A DNA stretch of 64,000 nucleotides, taken from contig NZ_ASHX02000001.1 of assembly GCF_000478605.2 (NCBI RefSeq), positions 124,001 through 188,000 on the forward strand, written 5' to 3'. Each line of letters starts with the position of its first letter. The stretch's first letter is position 1. A program made the position numbers and the translations under genes. The stretch comes from Streptomyces thermolilacinus SPC6. Lineage in GTDB: Bacteria; Actinomycetota; Actinomycetes; Streptomycetales; Streptomycetaceae. The notes under the pieces are model-generated. The model searched no databases, was not told the DNA's origin, and saw nothing but the letters and a program-made list of their open reading frames with translations. Below, one piece after another: positions 32,870 to 41,704 of this stretch.

Positions 32870-33313
32870 CTACGAGTGGGCCGCCCGGGTCGTGGGCGGT
32901 GCCGGGGTCGGCGGGACGGGCTCCCAGGGCCGGTGGGCGAAGCGGTGGAGGTAACGGACCTTGATGCACAGCGACCACGGGTCGATGGGCTTGACCAGCA
33001 GGTCCGCCGCGCCCAGCCGCATCGCCGTGCGGGACAGCTGGGCGTCGACGCCCATGCCCGTCACGAGAATGACCGGAATGCGGCGGGTCTGCTCCAGCCG
33101 CTGCATGTAGCGCAGCACGTCGAGGCCGCTCACGCCGGGCATGACCACGTCCAGGACCGTCACCGCGACGCCGCCCCGCAGCACCGCCTTCAGGGCGGCG
33201 TCGCCGCTGGTCGCGGACTCCAGGGGGTAGCCGAGCGGCGAGAGGGCGCTGTACAGGGCGAACAGGTTGTCCTCGTGGTCATCGACCAGGAGGACCTTCT
33301 CTCCGGCGGGCAT
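32870..33313 (-). CDS. Stand-alone response regulator receiver
   Basis: 147 residues, a receiver domain without output domain. VLLVDDHEDN gives the acidic pair near residues 11-12, Asp55 in VLDVVMPG is the phospho-acceptor, VTGMG holds the conserved Thr and Lys108 in LLVKPID is the invariant lysine. The C-terminal 20 residues are Pro-rich. Such proteins pass phosphate or act by protein contact. No histidine kinase gene is adjacent, so it is an orphan. The 179 bp before 32870 (32691-32869) is G-rich low-complexity sequence without a gene. Confidence 0.88.
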   Translation of the reverse strand: MPAGEKVLLVDDHEDNLFALYSALSPLGYPLESATSGDAALKAVLRGGVAVTVLDVVMPGVSGLDVLRYMQRLEQTRRIPVILVTGMGVDAQLSRTAMRLGAADLLVKPIDPWSLCIKVRYLHRFAHRPWEPVPPTPAPPTTRAAHS

Positions 33314-33581
33314 GGGACCTCACCTCCGCTCCTGGGGCCGCGCCGGTCCGCACCCGGGCCCCATCCCTCCAGGATGCCCTCGTACGGGCGCGGACGGCAG
33401 AGGCCCGACGCGACGGGTCCGGCGAGGTGGCCGAACTGATCGCGTCGGGCCTTCCGGGAGGTCAGAGCCGAGGGCACGCGAGACAGCCGCCCCGAGGCGC
33501 CGAGGAGCCCGGCCGGGCCCTGAGCGCGGCGCCGGGCAGCGGGCCAGGCCAGGCGTCCGTACCGGGCCCGCGAGCGCGGAA

Positions 33582-34592
<1,011 letters not shown>

Positions 34593-34771
34593 GGGGCTCG
34601 TCTCCTGCCTTCTCGGGCTGTCCAGGCTGCGGGGGCTCGGTGCACCGGGCCCGGCGGCCCCCTTTTCCATGAGGTTAACCGGCGTACGGCGGACCGGTGC
34701 GGGCGGGCGGGCGCCGCCCTTCGAGGTGATCGGGGCGACGGCGCACGGGTACGGGCAAGACTCCGGCAACG

Positions 34772-34807
34772 CGTGAGCGCGCCGACACTTCGGTCGGCGC
34801 GCTCACG
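34772..34807. terminator. Perfect 14-bp hairpin
   Basis: CGTGAGCGCGCCGA pairs exactly with TCGGCGCGCTCACG around an eight-base loop. It lies 35 bp after the stop of the gene at 34842-35243 (minus strand), and would stop transcription before the aldo/keto reductase promoter. Confidence 0.8.
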
Positions 34808-34841
34808 TTGCGGGCCTTCTCGGCCGTAGGGCGGCGTCGGG

Positions 34842-35243
34842 TCAGCGGGAGGCGAGCAGCAGGCGGCACTCCGTCTCGTGCTCGCCGGAGACATGCTGCG
34901 TGGACCGCACGTCGAAGAGCCTGCCGAGGGCCTTCTCCACCTCCTCCACCGAGTGGTGGTCACCAGTCAGCAGCGCCTCGACCTCCGTGCTGAGCCGGGG
35001 CGTCGCGGTGGGCTCGCCCGAGTGGGCTGAGCTGTCGAACGTGGCCATCCACACGGTGGGCTCGCGCCCGGAGGTGGAGTGCGGTGTCACGTCCTCGCAG
35101 CCGGCGAAGACGTCGTCCAGCGCCGCGAAGACCGCCTCCGCGTCCGCGCGGCCGCAGTCGCTGAGCTGGACGGTGACATCGCAGTCGGCGGGGTGCTCCC
35201 CCGTACGCCGGTTCGCCGTGTCCTTTCCCAGGTCGCTTGCCAT
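34842..35243 (-). CDS. Hypothetical protein, 133 residues
   Basis: No family is recognised. The sequence is acidic and soluble (no hydrophobic segment), with an early CDVTVQLSDCGRADAEAVFAALDDVF stretch that looks like a beta-alpha unit, a middle ATFDSSAHSG, and a C-terminal helix VEEVEKALGRLFDVRSTQHVSGEHE. Four cysteines are scattered without a metal pattern. ATG 35243 has GGAGA five bases upstream. It diverges from the Rho-N protein gene across a 186-bp region and is followed by a strong terminator, which supports a real transcription unit. Confidence 0.6.
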   Translation of the reverse strand: MASDLGKDTANRRTGEHPADCDVTVQLSDCGRADAEAVFAALDDVFAGCEDVTPHSTSGREPTVWMATFDSSAHSGEPTATPRLSTEVEALLTGDHHSVEEVEKALGRLFDVRSTQHVSGEHETECRLLLASR

Positions 35244-35353
35244 GGCGTTCTCCACGTCCTTCCGTCGGGTCCTGCGGAACGAGTACCCGTCTTCCCCGTG
35301 GCGGCACGGATGGCACCCCTGTGCCACTCCGCTGGCGGACGGGCACGGCGCGT

Positions 35354-35378
35354 GTTTGCGGGGAGACATGCCTGGTAC
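35354..35378 (+). promoter_or_regulatory. Candidate SigB-type stress promoter
   Basis: GTTT (35354-35357), 15 bases, then TGGTAC (35373-35378) is close to the Streptomyces SigB pattern GNNT-N14-16-GGGTAY, with one mismatch in the -10. It lies about 50 bp upstream of the Rho-N/SAP-like gene. Confidence 0.4.
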
Positions 35379-35429
35379 CGGGGTGGGACCAACGGGGGCC
35401 ATCAGACGGCACAGATGAGAGGAACGGCC

Positions 35430-35792
35430 ATGCCCGCAGGATCCAGCTCCAAGCGCGAGCGGCAGTACGAGCACATCAAGGACAGCGCCCGCGACCGCGG
35501 CGAGGGCGAGAAGCGCGCCAAGGAGATCGCGGCGCGCACGGTCAACAAGGAGCGGGCGCGCAGCGGCGAGACGAAGTCGTCGGGCTCGGGATCCTCGCGG
35601 TCCTCCGGTTCGTCGGGGTCGTCGGGGAGCGGGAGCTCGGGCAAGTCGTCGTCTCGGAGCTCCTCCTCGTCGAAGCGGGGCGGCTCGGAGGGCGCCACCT
35701 ACGACGAGCTGTACGCGGAGGCCAAGAAGCGGGACATCCCCGGCCGGTCCTCGATGAACAAGGCCGAGCTTCAGCGCAAGCTCGGCAAGTGA
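35430..35792 (+). CDS. Rho-N/SAP-like 'plasmid stabilisation' protein with Ser-rich linker
   Basis: 120 residues in three parts: a helical, charged N-terminus (SSKRERQYEHIKDSARDRGEGEKRAKEIAARTVNKERARSG, residues 5-45), a Ser/Gly-rich linker of about 40 residues, and a C-terminal domain TYDELYAEAKKRDIPGRSSMNKAELQRKLG that fits the Rho N-terminal or SAP-like nucleic-acid-binding fold. Actinobacterial relatives are labelled plasmid stabilisation proteins, but their role is not established. AGAGGAA precedes ATG 35430. A SigB-like promoter lies upstream, which would make it a stress protein. Confidence 0.78.
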   Translation: MPAGSSSKRERQYEHIKDSARDRGEGEKRAKEIAARTVNKERARSGETKSSGSGSSRSSGSSGSSGSGSSGKSSSRSSSSSKRGGSEGATYDELYAEAKKRDIPGRSSMNKAELQRKLGK

Positions 35793-35810
35793 TCCGCCGG
35801 GGCGGCCGTC

Positions 35811-36479
35811 CTACGCGGCGTCTCCGCCGAGCGGGCTGTCGTCCAGGTGGGCGAGCAGGTCGGCGGGGTCGGCGTAGAGGGCGGCCGCTCCCGCGTCGGT
35901 GAGGTCGGCGCGCGGGATGCCGCCGCACAGGAGCCCCACGCAGGTCACTCCGGCGCGGGTGCCTGCCTTCATGTCCCAGACCGTGTCGCCGACGAACACC
36001 GACCGGTCGGCGGGCGCGCCCGCCAGTTCGAGCGCGTGCCGCACCGGGTCGGGGGCCGGTTTGCCCCTTTCGGTGTCGTCGGCGCTGGCGATGGCGGTGA
36101 CGGCGTCGTCTGCGTCGATGGCGCGGCGGAGCGCGGCCAGTTCGGCGCCTCCGGCGGAGGTGGCGAGGACGACGGTCCAGCCGCGCCCGGCGAGGGTCTT
36201 CAGCAGGCGCCCCGCGTCGGGGAGCGGTGCCAGGCGATCGGAGTACGTGCCGTAGAGCGCCTTGTGGGCGGCGCTGATCGAGGCGTCCGCGCTCCGGTCC
36301 CGGTCGGGGTCGAGGAGGTGCTCGACGAGATCCTCGGCGCCGAGCCCGACGGCCCGGTGGATCGCGTGCGTCGGCACCTGGTGTCCGGCCTGCCGGAAGG
36401 CCTCCCACCAGGTCGTGACGTGGAGGTGGTTCGTGTCGGCGAGGGTGCCGTCCACGTCGAACACGGCGGCGCGTTTCAT
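35811..36479 (-). CDS. HAD-family phosphatase, beta-phosphoglucomutase-like
   Basis: 222 residues. DVDGTLADT (residues 8-16) carries the nucleophile Asp8 and acid Asp10, LATSAG near 102 is motif II, the Lys in GKPAPDP near 140 is motif III, and VFVGDTVWDMKAGTRAG near 160 is motif IV. The helical cap after motif I (HVTTWWEAFRQAGH) marks it as a C1-cap enzyme such as phosphoglycolate phosphatase or beta-phosphoglucomutase. The exact substrate cannot be read. A GAGAGGAC site precedes ATG 36479. It is followed by no terminator that I can see. Confidence 0.87.
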   Translation of the reverse strand: MKRAAVFDVDGTLADTNHLHVTTWWEAFRQAGHQVPTHAIHRAVGLGAEDLVEHLLDPDRDRSADASISAAHKALYGTYSDRLAPLPDAGRLLKTLAGRGWTVVLATSAGGAELAALRRAIDADDAVTAIASADDTERGKPAPDPVRHALELAGAPADRSVFVGDTVWDMKAGTRAGVTCVGLLCGGIPRADLTDAGAAALYADPADLLAHLDDSPLGGDAA

Positions 36480-36577
36480 GGTGGTCCTCTCTGTACGGCT
36501 GGTGCGGCTCGGTACGGCCTGTACGGCCGGTGGCTGTGTGGTCCGGCTTCCCCACCTCGGCCGTCCCAGCCCTCGGC

Positions 36578-37273
36578 TCATCCCTCGACGCCGGTCGCGT
36601 GGTGGGAGGCGCCGACGGGTTTGGACTCCGGGGAGCCGCGCTGGCGCAGGTACACGGAGAAGATCGCCATGGAGCCGATGGCGAGGAGCTCCGACTGCCA
36701 GTTCTGGAGCGTGCGGCCCCAGAAGTCGGGCTCGGTCAGGTACTCGGACCAGGTCACCGGGCTCTCCAGCTCCCGCAGCCGCTGCTCGCCGAACGCGGCG
36801 GCGCCGCTGACGGACTGGGCGTACCAGGAGCCGAGGAACACGACGCACATCCAGATGCCCAGGGAGCGCGAGTACAGAAGCTGCCGCAGACCGCCCGCCC
36901 CGGCCCAGCGCGGGGACTCGGGGGTGGCGTGGCGGCCGACGCGCTGGTCCTCGTCGGACTCGGTGCCGGCCTTGTGCATCTCCTTGGACTCCGGGGAGCC
37001 CCGCTGGAGCAGCCACACGGTGCCGAAGAGGTAGAGGAAGAACTGAAGGTACTCGGACTGCCAGTTCTCGGTGACGGCGACCGCGAAGTGGGCGGAGGCC
37101 AGATAGCGGCCGAAGCCGATGGGATCGGCGCCGAGGGAGCGCATCTCGTCGTTGTACTCGGCCTGCCCGGCGACCGCCTGCCAGAAGAGGGTGACGAGGA
37201 ACATGGCCCCGAAGACGAGGGAGAGCCCGTTGTCCTTGGCGAAGCGGAGGAAACGGTTCGTCGGTGGGGTCAT
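36578..37273 (-). CDS. DUF6766 membrane protein
   Basis: 231 residues with an internal duplication. Each half has a hydrophobic helix (LSLVFGAMFLVTLFWQAVAG near residue 14; LGIWMCVVFLGSWYAQSVSG near 140), then an outer or inner loop ending NWQSEYLQFF or NWQSELLAIG, another helix, and the motif RGSPESK (near residues 97 and 215). These repeats are the mark of DUF6766. The function is unknown. ATG 37273 overlaps the stop of the 24-residue peptide gene by four bases (ATGA), so it is co-translated with that peptide and, further up, a lipoprotein. Confidence 0.8.
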   Translation of the reverse strand: MTPPTNRFLRFAKDNGLSLVFGAMFLVTLFWQAVAGQAEYNDEMRSLGADPIGFGRYLASAHFAVAVTENWQSEYLQFFLYLFGTVWLLQRGSPESKEMHKAGTESDEDQRVGRHATPESPRWAGAGGLRQLLYSRSLGIWMCVVFLGSWYAQSVSGAAAFGEQRLRELESPVTWSEYLTEPDFWGRTLQNWQSELLAIGSMAIFSVYLRQRGSPESKPVGASHHATGVEG

Positions 37274-37344
37274 CGGTGGATCGCTCCGAGGACGGTGAAG
37301 TAGACCAGGCCGCAGACGAGGGTGAGGGCGTACAGCGTGAACAT
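37270..37344 (-). CDS. 24-residue hydrophobic microprotein coupled to DUF6766 gene
   Basis: Reads MFTLYALTLVCGLVYFTVLG then AIHR: a single transmembrane helix with a short basic end. It is too small for routine gene calling, but three things support it: it begins 15 bp after the lipoprotein stop, its stop overlaps the DUF6766 start (ATGA), and the sequence is a coherent membrane helix rather than random high-GC code. It would sit in the same membrane as its neighbour and may be a subunit. No family known to me. Confidence 0.62.
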   Translation of the reverse strand: MFTLYALTLVCGLVYFTVLGAIHR

Positions 37345-37359
37345 GGTGCGCACGTCGGG

Positions 37360-37767
37360 TCAGTCCCCCTTCACACGGCAGTCGTAGGGCCGCTCGGGGC
37401 GCGGGACGCAGCCGGCCGCCCTGACCTTCCAGCCGTCCCGGAACCGGGTGACGAAGTACGTGTCGTGTTCCAGGACGACGCGGGCCTGGTGGCCGTACAC
37501 GTCGGTGGCGCGGACCCGCCCGGGTGCCGGGAGGGCTGCGTCGGTGAGCCCGGCCTCGCAGGAGGGCCCGGGGTCCTGGGCGAGGGCCTCGCGGGTCGCG
37601 GGGGCGAGGAGGCGGCACGCGGCGGCGTGGCCCGACCTCTCGGCGTGGTGGGCGAAGCGGAGGGCGGCGGTGGTGACGGCGTCGCGTTCGGCCTCGGGAG
37701 CAGAGCAGCCGGTGGCGGTCGCGGTGGCCGCGGCGACGAACGCGAGAGCGGCGGGTCGGCGGCGCAC
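37360..37767 (-). CDS. Putative lipoprotein, unknown
   Basis: 135 residues. The signal ends in a lipobox-like ATATGC with the acceptor Cys at residue 21. The mature part has four more cysteines (AACRLL; PSCEAG; AAGCVPR; YDCRVKG), suggesting two disulfides, and a predicted mixed alpha/beta body (TTAALRFAHHAERSGHAAACRLL; YGHQARVVLEHDTYFVTRFRDGWKV) that recalls small NTF2-like extracytoplasmic proteins. GTG 37767 is the only start that keeps the signal. It is the first gene of the unit with the 24-residue peptide and DUF6766. Confidence 0.72.
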   Translation of the reverse strand: MRRRPAALAFVAAATATATGCSAPEAERDAVTTAALRFAHHAERSGHAAACRLLAPATREALAQDPGPSCEAGLTDAALPAPGRVRATDVYGHQARVVLEHDTYFVTRFRDGWKVRAAGCVPRPERPYDCRVKGD

Positions 37768-38123
37768 AGGGGCTCAGCTCCTCTCGTCGCCTGGCCTCGC
37801 GGGGCCTTCCCGGAGGTGTGGGTTACGAGCATGGGGGCACGGGGGCGGCCATTCACGTCACCCGGGCGCGACACCCGGTGAGCTTCCTTCTGGTGCCGTA
37901 TCGGCGGGTGCGCCGGGGCGGTGTACGGCGAGGGCACGCACGGCGGCGGCGGAGGTTCCGGGGGCGGGCGTGCGCGGTAGCGCGGGCGGCGGCTGCCCGG
38001 TGGTGGCGGGCAGCCGACCGGTGCCCGGGGGTGGAGGCGCTGCGGGAGGCCCGGTCTTGGTGGGGCTGGGGTGCGGCGGACGGGGTACCAGAAACGCATC
38101 GGAGCGACGAACAGGAGGGCGAA
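37768..38123. other. 356-bp divergent intergenic region
   Basis: No gene is supported. GGCT at 38065-38068, 15 bases, then GGGTAC at 38084-38089 resembles a SigB-type promoter for the DUF6328 gene. The rest is G-rich low-complexity sequence. Confidence 0.35.
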
Positions 38124-38678
38124 ATGCCTGGTCACGAGCGTGGTGCCACCAGGAATGCGAGCGGTGGGCCCGGGGCCTCGGGGACCGGGGAGCAGCCGGA
38201 CGGACTGTCGCGGGGCCGCCGCGAGACACCGGATGAGCGGGCCGACCGGCAGTGGGGCGAGCTGGTCCAGGAGATACGCGTCGCGCAGACGGGCGTGCAG
38301 ATCCTGTTCGGTTTCCTGCTGACGGTCGTCTTCGCGCCGCGGTTCGCGGACCTGTCCGATCTGAACCGCGGCATCTACATCACCACCGTCGTCCTGGGCG
38401 CGGCCGCCACGGGAGCGCTGATCGGGCCCGTGTCGTTCCACCGGATCGTCTCGGGCCGCCGGATCAAGCCGCAGACGGTGGTGTGGGCGTCACGCCTGAC
38501 GTTCGTGGGGCTCGTGCTGCTGCTGGCGACGATGGTGTCGGCGCTGTTCCTGGTACTGCGGGTGGCGACGCACGACGGCTTCGTTCCGTGGCTCGTGTCC
38601 GGGGTGGCGCTCTGGTACCTGGTGTGCTGGTTCGTGCTGCCGCTGTGGGCGCGGAACCGTTACACGACGCGTGGCTGA
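38124..38678 (+). CDS. DUF6328-like four-helix membrane protein
   Basis: 184 residues. A disordered, Gly/Arg-rich N-terminus of about 45 residues precedes WGELVQEIRVAQTGVQILFGFLLTVVFAPRF, which matches the conserved first helix of DUF6328 proteins, and three further helices follow (ITTVVLGAAATGALIG; LTFVGLVLLLATMVSALFLV; WLVSGVALWYLVCWFVL). No catalytic motif is seen. AGGAGGG lies four bases before ATG 38124. Its last 19 bases overlap the convergent DNA ligase gene. Confidence 0.78.
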   Translation: MPGHERGATRNASGGPGASGTGEQPDGLSRGRRETPDERADRQWGELVQEIRVAQTGVQILFGFLLTVVFAPRFADLSDLNRGIYITTVVLGAAATGALIGPVSFHRIVSGRRIKPQTVVWASRLTFVGLVLLLATMVSALFLVLRVATHDGFVPWLVSGVALWYLVCWFVLPLWARNRYTTRG

Positions 38679-40207
38679 GGGCCTGCGAGGACCTGCTCGA
38701 TCGTGTCCGCCTGGGCGGCGGGCTTGTCGGGACGGTGCCGTACGACGCGGGCGAAGCGCAGGGTGACCCCGGCCGGGTAGCGCGGGGAGCGCTGGAGTCC
38801 GTCGTAGGCGATCTCCACGACCAGCTCGGGCCGTACTCGGACGGTGAAGCCGTCGTCCGAGACGGCCAGTTCTCGGAGCCGGTCGGTCTGCCGGCGCAGC
38901 ATCGTGTCCGTCAGGCCCTTGAACGTCTTGCCGAGCATCACGAACGTGCCGTCGGCGGCGCGGGCGCCCAGGTGAAGGTTGGACAGCAGCCCGGTGCGCC
39001 GCCCGTGGCCCCATTCGGCGGCGAGGACGACCAGGTCGAGCGTGTGGACCGGTTTCACCTTCAGCCACGAACGCCCCCGCCGCCCCGCGCTGTAGGGCGC
39101 GTCGAGCGCCTTGACGAGGACGCCCTCGTGGCCCCGGTCGAGGGTGTCGGTGAAGAACGCCCCGGCGGCGTCGCGCTGTGCCGGGTCGGCGGGGTCGGTC
39201 ACGACGGTCCGCCGGACGCGCATCGGTTCGGGGACGAGCCGGGCCAGCTCCGCGTGCCGCTCCCGGCCCGGCAGGTCCAGCAGTACGGCCCCGTCGGCGG
39301 CGAGGACATCGAAGAACACCGGTGACACGGGGCGGGCCGCCGCGGCCGTGGCCACATCGACACGTGAACTCACACGGGAAGCGGTCTCCTGGAACGCCAC
39401 GGGCCTGCCCGCCGCGTCCAGCGCGATCACCTCGCCGTCGAGAACGAACGTGTCGCCCGCGATGTCCCGTGCGACGGTCACGACCTCGGGCAGGCGGTCG
39501 GTGATCTCGTCGAGGGAACGGGTGTAGACCCGTACATCGTCGCCCTCCCGGTGCACCTGGATGCGGATGCCGTCGAGCTTCTCCTCCACGACGCACGGGC
39601 CGAGCGTGGCGAGCGCGTCGGCGACGCTCTTCGCGGTGTGGGCGAGCATCGGCTGCACGGGGGTACCGACCTTGAGACGGAACCGCTCCAGCGCCGACGG
39701 CCCCTCGGCGAGCAGCGCCGTGGCGACCCTCGGCAGCGACCCGTCGAGCATCACCGCGCGGCGTACCTCGGCGGCCGGGGCGTGGGCCGCCTTCGCGACC
39801 CCCTCCAGGGCGATGGCGTCCAGAGCGCCCTGCCGTACTTCGCCGGTGAGCAGCCGGAGCAGGAACCGCTGCTCGGGAGCGGTGGCGGCGGCCATCAGGT
39901 CGCGCACCAGGCGCCGCCGCTCGGTCTGGGAGCCCTGCCCGCTCACCCCTGCCAACGCGGTCAGCGCGGCGTCCGTCCCGGCGACGGTGAGGGTCGCGTG
40001 GTCCGCGGGCGGGACCGGCTCCTTCAGGGTGCTCCACCCGACGCCGATGCGGCCCTGCGGGAGGCGGCCCGCGAGATAGGCGATGACGAGGGGGACCTCC
40101 GCGGGCGGGGTCGCGGAGAACAGGTCGGCCAGCACGGCGATCTTGCGGGAGCGCGCCGAGGTGGCGGCGACCTGCTCGGAGACGTCTGCGAGTCGGGCCA
40201 GCAGCAT
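38660..40207 (-). CDS. ATP-dependent DNA ligase (LigB/archaeal type)
   Basis: 515 residues. The N-terminal DNA-binding domain (residues 1-190) is followed by the nucleotidyltransferase core with VEEKLDGIRIQVH, where Lys210 takes the AMP, DGEVIA (motif III), VFFDVLA (IIIa), GHEGVLVK (IV) and WLKVKP (V). The OB-fold C-terminus ends the protein. It seals nicks using ATP and is an accessory to the NAD-dependent LigA; in Streptomyces it is thought to serve repair. A CACGAT hexamer six bases before ATG 40207 might be a -10 of a leaderless message, as no ribosome site is evident. Confidence 0.93.
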   Translation of the reverse strand: MLLARLADVSEQVAATSARSRKIAVLADLFSATPPAEVPLVIAYLAGRLPQGRIGVGWSTLKEPVPPADHATLTVAGTDAALTALAGVSGQGSQTERRRLVRDLMAAATAPEQRFLLRLLTGEVRQGALDAIALEGVAKAAHAPAAEVRRAVMLDGSLPRVATALLAEGPSALERFRLKVGTPVQPMLAHTAKSVADALATLGPCVVEEKLDGIRIQVHREGDDVRVYTRSLDEITDRLPEVVTVARDIAGDTFVLDGEVIALDAAGRPVAFQETASRVSSRVDVATAAAARPVSPVFFDVLAADGAVLLDLPGRERHAELARLVPEPMRVRRTVVTDPADPAQRDAAGAFFTDTLDRGHEGVLVKALDAPYSAGRRGRSWLKVKPVHTLDLVVLAAEWGHGRRTGLLSNLHLGARAADGTFVMLGKTFKGLTDTMLRRQTDRLRELAVSDDGFTVRVRPELVVEIAYDGLQRSPRYPAGVTLRFARVVRHRPDKPAAQADTIEQVLAGPQPRVV

Positions 40208-40266
40208 GCCGCCATCGTGCCTGCCGCACGCGCCACCCGCACGCGGGAGCCCCCTGCGACGCGTGC

Positions 40267-40327
40267 GGGTGTGACGCCCGGGGGGTGTGATGCGTGTGGG
40301 TGTGACGCGTGGGGGTGTGACGCGTGG
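40267..40327 (+). repeat. Four tandem 15-bp repeats
   Basis: Units begin at 40267, 40283, 40298 and 40313, the last two identical (GGGTGTGACGCGTGG) and the first two with two or three changes. They lie just upstream of the ligase gene and in the divergent region toward the PI-PLC gene. A separate exact 14-bp tandem duplication (TCGGCGCGTGGTCG) is at 40433-40460. No gene is seen in 40208-40549. Confidence 0.7.
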
Positions 40328-40549
40328 ATGCCCGGCGGCGTGGTGCCGGTGCCCTTCGGTGCGGCGGGTCCGGGTGCGGCAGCGCGGATATGGCGAGTGG
40401 GGCGAGTGCGGCTGCTGTTGCTCGGGGGGATGTCGGCGCGTGGTCGTCGGCGCGTGGTCGAGGATCAAGCCGCATGTCTCCCCTACTTCACTCAACTCCC
40501 CTACGATTCCGGCGACTTCATATGCGCTGACCGGAAAGCAGGGGACGTT

Positions 40550-41596
40550 ATGGGCGTGTTGGCACGTTCTGCGGGGGCCGCCGTGGTGGCTGGGGTGCTG
40601 GTACTGGGTGCCGGTCCGAACGCGGCGGTGGCCGCCGATCCGGGCCAGCTGTCGTACGGCGCCTCCACGGGGGTGGGGGTCCACAACGCGTACGAGAAGG
40701 ACAAGTACCGGTACTTCGCCGACGCGCTGGACTCGGGCGCGGCGATGCTGGAACTGGACGTGTGGACCAACGCGTTCGGCCGGTCCTGGCGGGTGTCGCA
40801 CAGCAATCCCCTCGGCAACGACAACAACTGCGAGAACGCCGCGCACGCGGGTGAGCTGCGCACCAAGGCCCGCAACCAGGACCTCGGCGGCTGCCTCGCC
40901 GACATACGCGCCTGGCACGACGCCCACCCGGGGCACCACCCGGTACTGCTGAAGATCGAGATGAAGGACGGTTTCCAGGGCCGGTACGGGCGGGGGCCTG
41001 CCGCGCTGGACGCGTTGCTGACGGCGCGGCTGGGTGACGCGCTGTTCCGGCCGGCCGACCTGATCGGCGCCCACCCGGACCTCGACACGGCCGTCCGCAC
41101 CGACGGGTGGCCCAGCCGCGCCCGGCTGGCGGGCAAGTTCATCATCGAGCTGATCCCCGGCACGGTGGAGGAGGACAACCCGGCCGACTCCCTGTGGACC
41201 GACCGCGAGTACGCGAGCCACCTGCGGGACCTCGCCGCCGCCGGGCGGCTGCGGGAGGCCGGCGCGTTCCCGGCGGTGCACCGGGCGCAGTCCGGTGACC
41301 CTCGCCTGCGGTACGCGGACGCCGGGCTGCGGCCGTGGTTCGTCGTGTTCGACGGGGACGCGTCGGTGTACGCGAGCGGATCGGTGGACACCTCCTGGTA
41401 CGCGCGGCGGAACTACCTGGTCGTCATGACCGACGCGCACAATGTCGCCCCCGCCATCGACGGAACCAACCCGACCGAGACCCAGGCCCGTGAGCGGCTC
41501 GCCCTGCTGGCCGGACGGCACGCCAGCGTCGTGTCGGCCGACTGGTACCCGCTGCCGTCCGTCTTGTCCTCGGTCGTCCCGCGCGCGAGCTCGTAG
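40550..41596 (+). CDS. Secreted PI-PLC-like phosphodiesterase
   Basis: 348 residues. A signal peptide ends near residue 29 (NAAVAADPG). The mature enzyme is a phosphatidylinositol-specific phospholipase C fold of the calcium-dependent bacterial type: GVHNAYEKDKYRYFADALDSG gives the first catalytic His, LELDVWTN the metal-binding acidic pair, and WRVSHSNPLGN the second His. LLKIEMKDGF and FIIELIPGT are the later barrel strands. It would cleave phosphoinositide-like lipids or related phosphodiesters outside the cell. ATG 40550 is chosen because the signal begins there. Confidence 0.85.
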   Translation: MGVLARSAGAAVVAGVLVLGAGPNAAVAADPGQLSYGASTGVGVHNAYEKDKYRYFADALDSGAAMLELDVWTNAFGRSWRVSHSNPLGNDNNCENAAHAGELRTKARNQDLGGCLADIRAWHDAHPGHHPVLLKIEMKDGFQGRYGRGPAALDALLTARLGDALFRPADLIGAHPDLDTAVRTDGWPSRARLAGKFIIELIPGTVEEDNPADSLWTDREYASHLRDLAAAGRLREAGAFPAVHRAQSGDPRLRYADAGLRPWFVVFDGDASVYASGSVDTSWYARRNYLVVMTDAHNVAPAIDGTNPTETQARERLALLAGRHASVVSADWYPLPSVLSSVVPRASS

Positions 41597-41704
41597 GGAC
41601 AGCGCCACCACGTGCCTGCCCGTCAGACGCCCTGGTCGTCGCCACGGGCCGGGCACTGGGGCTGGGCCGTCACGGGGCGGGCCCCGGCGTGGCCATCGGC
41701 GCCG

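Noticed and set aside
40267..40327. Tandem 15-bp repeats as a CRISPR array
   Set aside because: The units abut without unique spacers and there are no cas genes.
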